Shown in pieces: positions 56,102 to 64,000 of a DNA stretch of 64,000 nucleotides (position 1 is its first letter; each line of letters begins with the position of its first letter). The translations under genes and the position numbers were made by a program. Source of the DNA: Puccinia triticina. Taxonomy: Eukaryota > Basidiomycota > Pucciniomycetes > Pucciniales > Pucciniaceae. Location: the NCBI RefSeq assembly GCF_026914185.1, contig NC_070569.1:186001-250000 (forward strand), read 5' to 3'. The notes below the pieces were generated by a model, which was not told the origin of the DNA, did no database searches, and saw only the letters and a list, made by a program, of their open reading frames with translations.

Positions 56102-56615
56102 GCTCAAAGAGCCAAGTGTACCTGCAGAGGAGAGAGCACACCAGCGGGTCTAGGAGAGCCTTAGAGCATCCAGATTCCGGGAGGATGTTAGATTATGAAT
56201 CTGGCAACTCAGGCTTTGTAGCTTAGTGGTAAAGCAGGCACTTAGAGTTAGCCCAACCCGTGTTCAAGTCCTGGTGGAGCCATTTCTTTTCTGACAGATT
56301 TACAGTCTCGAGCTCAAAGAGCCAAGTGTACCTGCAGAGGAGAGAGCACACCAGCGGGTCTAGGAGAGCCTTAGAGCATCCAGATTCCGGGAGGATGTTA
56401 GATTATGAATCTGGCAACTCAGGCTTTGTAGCTTAGTGGTAAAGCAGGCACTTAGAGTTAGCCCAACCCGTGTTCAAGTCCTGGTGGAGCCATTTCTTTT
56501 CTGACAAAAAGGAACAAGTATCTCATTTATTTATCTTTTTTAAAAGAAACATGATCTGTGTGATACCGTGTCCATGATGACAATGTGTGGCATCATGGGC
56601 TTGGGGGGAGGTTAT

Positions 56616-58049
56616 CTAGGTGTGGTAAGGTACATGTTTTATGAGTTCTTGCTCATGTGGAAAAAGAGTTGGCTGGCTGAAAATTCTTTGAAACTGGGTT
56701 CTGTACAGCTGATCCGTTGGATATTGTGTGAGCACATTATTAAAGACAGCCAGGGTCACCACCCTCTTGTGAGAAGATGAAGAGGAGAAGTTTGCGGCGA
56801 GGGCCTTGAGGGGTTCTTCCCTTTCTTCCCTATGGATGGACACTGCCTTACTAATCTGGGGATCTTTTTCGAAGATCGCCCGAAATTCATCCAGATTGGC
56901 TGTGAAGAGTTCAACAATGGCCGGATGTCAATATCAGAGGGTTCGGGTTTGAGTGAGTGTTAAAGAAAACTCATTCTACAAACCTATCTCTGGTGAGAAT
57001 CCAGCTGACGGATTGAGGAGCTCTAATTTGGAAAAGATGGGTGATTCAAAAAAGCATCATGAGTGACAGTGTGATGATGTACCAGCAATATATATCTGAT
57101 GGTCAAACAAACCCGTTTCCCATCTCGAATAATTTTTTGGCTGAATAGGCCTTCGCTTGATTATTCCTTCAAAAAACACAATATCTTGACCGAATTTATG
57201 TAGGAGCTCTTCATCCTCTGGATACCTCAAGATGAGGCTGTAGAGGCCATATAAGGCAGATGCGGCCATGTGTGGGGTCTTGAGTTGGTTTCTTTGCTCA
57301 GCTAGGGAGATAGCAGAGTAGAGAGTTCTAATCCATTGCTCGACTTGCGCAACCGTGGTACCAGGTCTCTCCATCATGTGTTTGAATTCAAGCGGGATTT
57401 TGCGAGCTTCATGTTCAGCTTGCATCTTCTGCCACTTCTCTGCGCCCACGCCTGGGCTGTCTTCCAAGACTTCTTGCGGGTCTTCCACTGCATTTTTATG
57501 GTATTCCGCTGCATATTTCGGATCGTTCATTGCATTATCCTGGTCTTTCACTGTTGTTAATTATCAAGTGTAATTATTAGCTTGAAGCATAGTAGGAACT
57601 CGGACCAAATTCAGTAGCTCTGGTGCGTATACTGGAGGGAGTTCACCTACTATATTTGGCATGCCTGCGCTCGACTGTCGGGGAACACGAGCCAAACGGG
57701 GCCAACAAGAAAAATGCGATGAGAAAACAAAAAAACCTCAGCAATTGTTTCACTACTCTCAAAAAGTACGAGAGAGGCACGGGAGTGGTTCTGGTGAGAC
57801 AATAGTTTTTTTGGCCGCACGGGACCAATAGGATGGAGCCTCAGACACTTCAAGATCTTGCCCGACTTCGTGAAATTGTGCGGGGAAGATCCAAAACTCC
57901 ACCGACGCCGCTGTGGAGGAAGCCCTTGGTGACTCGGAAAAACTGGGAGCTGCTTCGAGAATGGTACTGGGGGTAAACACTCCTTTGGTATGATCTGCCA
58001 GCTGGCAGATAAAAATTGACAGGCATAGGTTAGACGCGGTGAATCACAT
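56616..58049 (-). pseudogene. Secreted protein, copy B, stop at codon 2
   Basis: Exons match copy A: 57821-58049, 57651-57674, 57113-57550, 56984-57022, 56616-56899; 338 codons with all phases kept. The first two codons are ATG TGA (TGA at 58044-58046 on the plus strand as TCA), where copy A has ATG CGA. The rest of the frame is open, so the lesion looks young. The protein differs from A mainly by an insert in exon 3 (NAMNDPKYAAEYHKNAVEDP) and a variable linker after the signal peptide. An alternative downstream start would remove the signal peptide, so copy B is best called a pseudogene. Exons 4 and 5 are nearly identical to A. Confidence 0.72.
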
Positions 58050-58125
58050 CTTGTAAGGCTAAAAAGTGCGGAAAAGTGTGATGATTGGGGCGGGTGATGA
58101 GGGTGAGACGGATGAGGGCAGGGGC

Positions 58126-58132
58126 TTTTATG
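58126..58132 (-). promoter_or_regulatory. Degenerate TATA word upstream of copy B
   Basis: CATAAAA on the minus strand, about 77 bases upstream of the ATG, at the position where copy A has TATAAAA. Confidence 0.3.
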
Positions 58133-58936
58133 CTCATCTGCAAGGCTTATACCGCGCATGGATGATTTCCATAAGCTCCCATGTAGCCTCGAACTTTCAT
58201 TTCAGTTTCATTTCAGCTGATACAACATGACAATTCCGACATGTCTGAACTTGACCCAAGTCCCTCAGCCCTTCATCTTGAGTTCCCCAGAGTTCCTCTG
58301 GGTCATCTGACCCAGTTGGTCACCGTTTCAGCATTTTGCGTTCGCGTGTTGACTAAACAGGAGAGTGAAGGGACTGGTGGACGCCCGGAGTGGATCCCCG
58401 GGATTAGCTGATGTAATTTAACTTTTTTGGACAAAACTTGATGAGTATTGAAGGCTGTCCAGTTTTGTACAACCCATGATTTAAAAACAGGCTTACTCCG
58501 GCTCAAAGGATGCTGGGAAGACTCCTATTCTGTTTTTTACGGATAAGCCGTCCAAATTTCGCTTCCGGTCTTCCAACTAAGACTGCAGGGCAGGTTGCCA
58601 TCGATCATATCGCTCTTCAATACACCACAGGTGAAGTTTTAGAGTTTGAATCCAGTAAAAATACTGGAGGGCAAGAAAAACCGAAAAGCAATCGGAATGC
58701 TTCCGGTGTGGTCGAAGGACCGGAATCATTCCGATCGCAATTCGGGTTAAACCCAAACCTGAAAAGATGGGTCCGCGCCGGAATGAAGTCGGAATTCATT
58801 CGACTTCATTCCAGGAAACAGACCGGAATCTCATTCCAGTTTCTTTCCTGGATTTTCCCCGGAATAGTTTTGTATACGACCGGGCAAGCCCCACAAACGC
58901 AGCGTTATATCCACTAATCACACACCTGACTGCATG
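58133..58936. other. No gene seen; GGAAT-rich palindromic sequence
   Basis: Upstream of copy B, then unique sequence. Between 58690 and 58850 the words CCGGAAT, GGAATGAAGTCGGAATTC and its inverted partner TTCGACTTCATTCC form a hairpin. The 135-residue plus ORF at 58510-58917 runs through this repeat and has no domain. Confidence 0.4.
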
Positions 58937-59015
58937 GTGTGTCTAGCATAGTGGTCAAGCAGCTCCTGTGGGGTGGATCAGCCAGATGGTGCTGGTTTGA
59001 TTCCCCTTTTGTTTG
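58937..59015 (+). repeat. tRNA-derived SINE-like head
   Basis: A box TAGCATAGTGG at 58944-58954 and B box GGTTTGATTCC at 58994-59004 at tRNA spacing. Acceptor and T stems do not pair well, so a tRNA-derived SINE or pseudo-tRNA is likelier than a functional tRNA. The following sequence shares GGAAT-rich words with the stretch before it. Confidence 0.35.
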
Positions 59016-59084
59016 ACCAGTTGCCCACTCTCATTTTCGAGCCTTCAGCAGACCGCGCCAACCCGTCACCATTCCGAATAGCCA

Positions 59085-59693
59085 TCAAAAGCAATTCGGA
59101 ATGGGGTTGGCAATCCGAAATAAATTTGGAATCCCATCCAGTAAACCGCTGGTTTCCTTTCTGGAGAATCGCCGACCGTCAATGGACGGTCCGCCCTTGC
59201 AGGCGGGCCAACCAAAAGCATTTTGGTGGGCGATCAAAATAATTTCGATGCGCTTCACCCATGGTGTAGTTGGTTTCCTGATGTTCTTGAGTTCTTGAGG
59301 ATCTTGTAGGATCGTCCGACAGGCGGACATCGGCAGGTTATGGTGCTTTTTATACCCACCGGATTCTTCGAGCGCCGCATTAGGAATGATAGTCCGAAGC
59401 CGGATGCAGGATGCAATTATAGGAGAGCCAAAGGATTGATTGTTGGCCCTTATAGCCTCCACCAAATGATTCGTGGTGGGAGAGTTGTTGGGTACTTCCT
59501 CGTTGAGGTTTACATATCCTGACTTATCCCAAGCCCAGTTAAGTGGATCTTTAGTGCTCCCAACTCCAGGCGCAAACCACAATGGAACCGGCGAAGCAGT
59601 TGCAGGGCTATACGGTAACAGTCGAGCGAGCCGAAAAGGCAAGGGAGATTTGTCAGTACTTCCAATATGTTTCCATCCTCCAATCCAGCACAT
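59085..59693 (-). CDS. Hypothetical ORF, 202 residues
   Basis: An uninterrupted frame containing FAPGVGSTKDPLNWAWDKSGY and VEAIRANNQSFGSPIIASCI. No signal peptide, membrane segment or known domain was recognised. Codon use looks ordinary for its first 120 residues, but the last part overlaps GGAAT-rich repeat sequence. It could be a fragment of a repeated rust gene. Weakly supported. Confidence 0.22.
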   Translation of the reverse strand: MCWIGGWKHIGSTDKSPLPFRLARLLPYSPATASPVPLWFAPGVGSTKDPLNWAWDKSGYVNLNEEVPNNSPTTNHLVEAIRANNQSFGSPIIASCIRLRTIIPNAALEESGGYKKHHNLPMSACRTILQDPQELKNIRKPTTPWVKRIEIILIAHQNAFGWPACKGGPSIDGRRFSRKETSGLLDGIPNLFRIANPIPNCF

Positions 59694-59718
59694 ACCTGAT
59701 CAATGGTTAACTTGCTTC

Positions 59719-60459
59719 TGAAAAAATTGGAGCAACTGAAATAGATTGCTTTGTTAGATGCTGAGAGAAACTAAATAGATACAAGTAAAGAGATTAAAAC
59801 TTGTAGGCTAAATTTACCTGAAAGCAGAACAAGATGTTCTAGCTTAAGTGATAGGACTGTGGAATCTTGTAGTATTGAGCAGTTGCCTATATGACCAATG
59901 CTACTTCAGCTTGTTGTCTGTCAACTATTGTGGAGCTTGTTAGCTCCTTCAATCTTGTGTCTGTTCTTCCCTACTTATGTCTCTGTTCTGGGACTTACGA
60001 GTAATTAGCTTGATCAGCTTAATCTCCTCAATTTGTCCTGTGCGTACGATAACGTCGCTGCGTGGTTGCTTGTTGAGCTGTCTTTGATTTCCTTTAGGAG
60101 GTTGTCTTGGTCCTGGTTCTAGTCTTCCTTCTTCCTTGGCATTGACTGTTTTAGTTCTCGCTTCTGCATACGTAGAAGCAATACTTTCTCAGCTATGCTC
60201 TGGGTTAGGTTTTGGTTCTGGGACCGCGGAAGGGCTTACCATTCAACATGGCTGGGTCTGGGTTCTGGGGACCGCGGAAGGGCTTACCATTCAACACGGC
60301 TGGGTCTGGGTTCTGGGGACCGCGGAAGGGCTTCGCCATTCAACGCGACTGGGTCTGGGTTCTGGGGACCGCGGAAGGGCTTGCCTTTCAACGCAGCTGA
60401 GTCTAACCAAGCAGTGTCCATAATGGTTCCTGCTGGTGTCATTGGTCTGTATTCCTACA
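59719..60459 (-). mobile_element. Solo copia LTR, TSD GCTTC
   Basis: 741 bp; on the minus strand it starts TGTAGGAATACAGACC and ends GTTGCTCCAATTTTTTCA, clearly related to the copia-2 LTR (TGTGAGATTACAGACC; GTTGCTCTCATTCTTTCA, both preceded by GCAATCTATTTCA). Flanked by GCTTC (59714-59718 and 60460-60464). It contains a 48-bp minisatellite. Confidence 0.85.
60213..60408. repeat. 48-bp minisatellite within the solo LTR
   Basis: Four tandem units starting at about 60215, 60262, 60310 and 60359, each with GGTTCTGGGGACCGCGGAAG and CATTCAACACGGCTGGGTCT variants. Open in several frames by periodicity only. Confidence 0.85.
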
Positions 60460-61183
60460 GCTTCGATGTACATATACAGCATCCGTGCTCGATGTTCTGG
60501 AGCACTTGACCGACAAGTACAGCTTCCAGCTCGAACATCTCACGTCAGGCAAGAAAGACCCAAATCTCACCATCAAGCACATGGCCGGGAAGGTCGAAAC
60601 ATTTGAGAAACTACATTCGCTCCTTCTCCCGTCAATTAGAGACCAGCTCACTGGCCGAACCAAACCCATGATCCAATCAACATCCACTACCGACGATAAC
60701 AACCAGAGAAACACCAACAGAGCATTGATTCCCGAAGTAGCCAAGTTTGCCATACCGCTCATCAAATTGGCAAGAATCTTAATCAAGAAAACATTGGGAA
60801 AGATCTTCAAGAAACAACAATCAATATTGGGTACTACACTAGAACTTAACTCGGAGACAATGTCACAGGTATACGAAACCCCTCAGTTGATCTTCGGCCT
60901 CAAGCCCCTGGCCAACCTCTTATGCATTCATTATGATCACCCAACTGTTGAAAATCAAGCCAAAATTTGTGACACAGTGGAAAAAATCCCAAAAGAAATG
61001 GAATCTACCTTAACTGTTCTGCATTTATGTCTGATTCCCTTCCTGGCCCAAATCAAAGATCAAGATTCACCCAAAACTCAATTGGAGTCTTTCCTTCCGA
61101 TCTTAAGACAATCTTGGGATACGGCTAGTGATCATTTGATGGATGTTATCTTGTCCTTCGAAGTTGAGCAAATAGCCATTTGA

Positions 61184-61477
61184 GCTCAAGTCAAATACCA
61201 ACCATTGGGATTGAGGAGGCAATCATTAGTTATCTTAATGTTTATTATTACCAAAATTTTAACTTTTATCACTGTAAATTACCACCACAACCATTATAAA
61301 TTGAGCTTGGCACTGCTCCACTTTTTTCATGTCTGCCCCTTCTTTTCACAGGTTTCTCCTAATGAGAAAAAACCAAGCAGTGTACGACTTCATGGATGGA
61401 TGGGTAATCAAAGAGCTATAAATTACAGCCAATTTAGCTTAGCAGGCGGCAAATTAGCTGTCACTAGAGTTTACCGC
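61184..61477. other. No gene seen; 3' flank of the split gene
   Basis: AT-rich sequence between the stop at 61181-61183 and the gypsy LTR. No feature recognised. Confidence 0.4.
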
Positions 61478-62444
61478 TGTGGTGCTCCATTCCAAACCAT
61501 AAGTAGTACTTTATTGCTTTCTTTTACATATATTCATCATTACATTGAACATTTCCCCATAACCCTTCACAAATACCTCATTATTATTACATATTCAGAT
61601 TCTACATCAAATTTCACCTATGGTCACTCATACATAGTACCCCCTTATCTTCAATGGTTCAGTAGTTATAGAGGATATAAGACTTACAGACAACCTACAG
61701 TCTTCATTAGTTACAATGCTCATTTCATTAGTAACCTACTTGAATCATTACAGTACATTCCTTTCACATATTTATTCTCACATACTAAACCCTTTACATA
61801 CATTTCTCATTATGTACTATACCTATTGTACACATTACATCATTGGATCTGTGCTTACCTCTTTCAGTAGTGCTCATCATTACAAGTTGTTACTATTTTC
61901 TCATCACTCTTCCCCATTAGTACATTCTTTTATTCCCATAACCAGCATTCCCCTTTCAGCATTGCTCATCATTACATACTGTTACTATGTTCACATCACT
62001 CTTCCCCATTTGTATATTCCTTTATTCCCATAGCCAGAGAACTCCTCATTGTCTGTGCTCATCCTTCCTTCATATAAGAACTGTCCTTCCCCCCTCACTT
62101 GTACCTTATGCAGAATATATAGATAATTTTAGATACAGAAATTATAAGTGCCCATTCTCATCAACCCATTGCCATTGAACCATTGCCCATTGCTTCCCCC
62201 CCCCTTTCAACCATTGCTCCAACTCTCTTACCCTCAGTAGTCAGTAGTTAAGCTCATAGTACTAGCTCCTAAGATCAAGCAGAAATCAGCCACACCTTTT
62301 CTTCTTTTTCTTAGTGTTACTCTAATCCCCTCAGCATTAGTCAGGAAGGCAGCCTCATCAGCACCCTTGCATAGCTTACATTAGTACTAGTGTTGCTATC
62401 CATTTCCCTTCCAAGCTCTATTCTCCCCTTTGAGTAGTTCCACA
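61478..62444 (+). repeat. Gypsy left LTR
   Basis: 967 bp, starts TGTGGTGCTCC and ends TTTGAGTAGTTCCACA. The start is set by the TGTGG/CCACA symmetry seen in the solo copies; no target duplication can be checked. Confidence 0.65.
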
Positions 62445-62446
62445 AG

Positions 62447-62463
62447 TGGTGTCCCAACAGTGG
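62447..62463 (+). other. Gypsy primer-binding site, full tRNA 3' end
   Basis: TGGTGTCCCAACAGTGG begins two bases after the LTR. TGG at the start is complementary to the CCA end of an intact tRNA, in contrast to the half-tRNA sites of the copia elements. The tRNA species was not identified. Confidence 0.65.
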
Positions 62464-62670
62464 CCTTTCTATACTTCAGATATCTTCAGCTCTAGTAACA
62501 CTCTTACCATCAGCTACATACTACTTTTACCTACACATCCTCATACTCCTTTCTTTATAAATCAACCTCCTGCTTTTAGAATCAACTTCAACCAACAATA
62601 ACACTATCAGCATCTCCATTATCAACCTTCAACACCCTTCAGGTTTAGATTCAACTTACCTGCCTCAATC

Positions 62671-64000
62671 ATGTCTTCCCAAGGATCTCCCAACACCAAT
62701 GTTGCTCCCAGTCTTTACCCTCCAGTGGATCCTTCCAGTAATGCTGCAGTTCAGGACTCCACCACTTCCAATGCTGGTCAGACTCAGGTTCCTCCTACTG
62801 GTCCAGGTTACCAACCTTCTTCTACTGGTCCAGGTCCACAGGCTTCTTCCAATGCTCCAGATCCTCAGGTTTCTTCTACTCCACAAGTCAACTCCAGTTC
62901 TTACAGACCTCCATTTGGACCTCAGACTTCTGGTATCCCTAGATACACAGGATGTAGAGATACCAATCAGCCTTCAGAAGATTCAGAAGATTTAGAGGCA
63001 CCTCCACCCCGTTTTCCCAGGTTCCAGAGCCAAAGGGACGACTCAACACACTCCACCAGGTCCAACACTCACTTTTTAAATAAAGAACCAGCTATGCCTA
63101 GGTATCAGGATCCTGTCAGCAGAGGAGTAAAGATCAAACCCATGGACAAAGAGCTCTTCTTTGATGGAACCAACATGCCTGTGGAGAAATTCATTAGAAG
63201 GTATGAAAGTGCTGGAAGAGATGATGGTGCTAACTCTAAGGAACTGGCTGGACAAATCATTGCTTTCATCAAAGGGTTGGACCTTAAGGATGAAGTGGAA
63301 GACATGTCAGGCCATGAAAACTTGGATTGGGAAACCCTGAAGAAACAGCTACTCACCAGATTTGGAACCTCTCAGCCATTGGTCAGATATACCAGGGAGG
63401 ATCTCAGGAAACTAGTCTACAAATCAGCTCAGGATGGAGGAATCAGCACCTTGGAAACCTTCAACACATTCAGAAACAAGTTTGAAACCATCACTCACTA
63501 CTTGGTAAGAATGGGGTACAGTACCAGCCTGGAGGAATTCAGACACCTTCTTTTGGAAACTCTTCACAAGGATCTGGATCAAAGGGTTACTAGGAGCTTG
63601 ATGAAGGACAATCAAATGCTAGCCTCAAAGGATGGAGGTGATATCTTGCCAGACACTGAAACTCTTCTTACCTAAATTCACCAGGAAGTTTACTCAAGAT
63701 CAGTGGTCAACAGAAGGACTAAATGGAGGGCAGAAGAGAAATTCACTTTGGACAACTCACCTAGGACCTCCAAACCCACACCTGCTACTCAGGGAGCTGC
63801 CCCTACTGCTTCTACTTCTCTGGACAAACAAGTGGAACTCCTTACCAAACAACTTGCATCTCTCACTGCTGGCAAAGGACTACCTCCCCACATGGACAAA
63901 CCTGCTAGGACCTGGCCATTCAAATGCTATTATTTTCATCAGGAAACCCATGGAACCAACAGCTGCTCTCAACTTGCCCAGGACATGTCTAGTGGTGCTG
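62671..64000 (+). pseudogene. Gypsy gag with one in-frame stop, partial
   Basis: Open from ATG 62671 to TAA 63673-63675 (334 residues), then the same frame continues to the window end. The first 110 residues are Ser/Pro/Gln-rich. A retrotransposon gag domain follows (PMDKELFFDGTNMPVEKFIRR to ITHYLVRMGYSTSLEEFRHLL), and after the stop a Lys-rich spacer and CYYFHQETHGTNSC at 63925-63966, at the place of a zinc knuckle. Related rust gags usually have CxxC there; here the second Cys position is Phe, so zinc binding may be lost. Probably a defective copy, though the missing 3' part could hold intact pol. Confidence 0.75.

Larger units (their letters stand above)
55976..56506 (+). mobile_element. 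TRIM retrotransposon array: three 111-bp LTRs, two 99-bp interiors
   Basis: A 210-bp period is formed by LTR1 55976-56086, interior 56087-56185, LTR2 56186-56296, interior 56297-56395, LTR3 56396-56506. Each LTR starts TGTTAGATTATG and ends TTTTCTGACA. Each interior starts with GATTTACAGTCTCGAG (primer site, half tRNA-Tyr) and ends with CCGGGAGGA (polypurine tract). The array is flanked by AAAAG (55971-55975 and 56507-56511). The paralogous segment at 53.5 kb has a single AAAAG and no element. All copies read as identical, so the event is very recent. There is no coding capacity; enzymes must come from another element, plausibly copia-2 relatives with the same primer site. Confidence 0.9.
59703..61183 (+). 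pseudogene. Rust-type gene of unknown function split by a solo LTR
   Basis: Coding segments 59703-59718 and 60465-61183 join in frame when the solo LTR and one GCTTC duplication are disregarded, giving about 245 residues. It includes SVLDVLEHLTDKYSFQLEHL, KVETFEKLHSLLLPSIRDQL, IPLIKLARILIKKTLGK and MESTLTVLHLCLIPFLAQI. From memory, this LP-SI-QL / LARI-KK / LIP-L pattern resembles a large rust-specific family of intracellular helical proteins, with no assigned function. The ATG at 59703 may not be the original start; upstream exons could not be traced. As it stands, the gene is disrupted after its fifth codon. Confidence 0.5.
61478..64000 (+). mobile_element. Ty3/gypsy retrotransposon, 5' part (runs out of window)
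   Basis: Left LTR at 61478-62444, primer site at 62447, gag from 62671 to beyond the window. Pol and the right LTR, if present, lie downstream. LTR ends match the solo LTRs at 21.5 kb (GAGTAGTTCCACA). Confidence 0.8.

Noticed and set aside
55976..56506. Tandem array of functional tRNA genes or a SINE array
   Set aside because: The acceptor stem needs several G-T pairs and the anticodon arm is degenerate; boundaries, primer site, polypurine tract and AAAAG duplication fit an LTR element better.
60136..60509. Repeat protein ORFs with GLGSGDRGRA units
   Set aside because: 48-bp minisatellite inside a solo LTR; open in overlapping frames.

Overview
This window looks like nuclear DNA of a rust fungus (Pucciniales, probably Puccinia or a close relative). 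The evidence is the many short spliceosomal introns with GTAAGT-type or GTTTGT donors, a rust-type Ty3/gypsy gag, a WRKY-GCM1 Mutator-like transposon, a 20-exon laccase, a GH12 glucanase and a tandem pair of genes for secreted proteins of unknown function. It is mostly transposon graveyard with one gene-bearing island. No prokaryotic features, rRNA genes or CRISPR arrays were seen.

Layout. 1-1.6 kb: nested inverted repeats. 1.6-13.9 kb: a WRKY-GCM1/MULE-type DNA transposon with a decayed six-exon transposase, interrupted by a nearly complete copia element (copia-1, 2.5-7.8 kb). 13.9-18.8 kb: low-gene repeat DNA ending in a 700-bp element built from an AGCGCAGCGGT-like motif. 19.1-25.9 kb: a second copia element (copia-2) that itself carries a solo gypsy-type LTR. 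26.1-27.7 kb: a 1.58-kb LTR element encoding only gag. 28.8-32.3 kb: laccase gene (minus strand). 33.8-36.2 kb: a foldback transposon and an array of hairpins. 38-45 kb: a broken DDE transposase and three gypsy-type LTRs, one carrying two MITEs. 48.0-48.4 kb: a second AGCGC element. 48.7-50.2 kb: GH12 glucanase (minus). 51.3-53.2 kb: SET-domain lysine methyltransferase (plus). 53.6-58.0 kb: tandem duplication of a secreted-protein gene; the distal copy has a stop at codon 2, and a miniature LTR retrotransposon (TRIM) lies between the copies. 59.7-61.2 kb: an apparently rust-type gene split by a solo copia LTR. 61.5-64.0 kb: 5' part of a gypsy element that leaves the window.

How it fits together. 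Secreted or cell-wall-related genes (laccase, GH12, secreted pair) sit as a sparse host compartment among young nested transposons. Target-site duplications were read directly for copia-1 (GAAGT), copia-2 (CGGAT), the gag-only element (GGCCG), the TRIM (AAAAG), a solo copia LTR (GCTTC), four-base CCGG/CTGT sites for gypsy LTRs, a hAT MITE (GCCAAAAC), a Harbinger MITE (TTA) and the two AGCGC elements (seven bases each). The most unusual material is the retroelement set. Two copia elements and two non-autonomous elements all start reverse transcription from a tRNA half cut in the anticodon arm, two with tRNA-Met and two with tRNA-Tyr. Each non-autonomous element shares its primer type with one of the two copia elements.

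Exon structures were built by hand from splice signals and reading-frame continuity, with no transcript support. Family assignments rest on recognised motifs, not on database searches.
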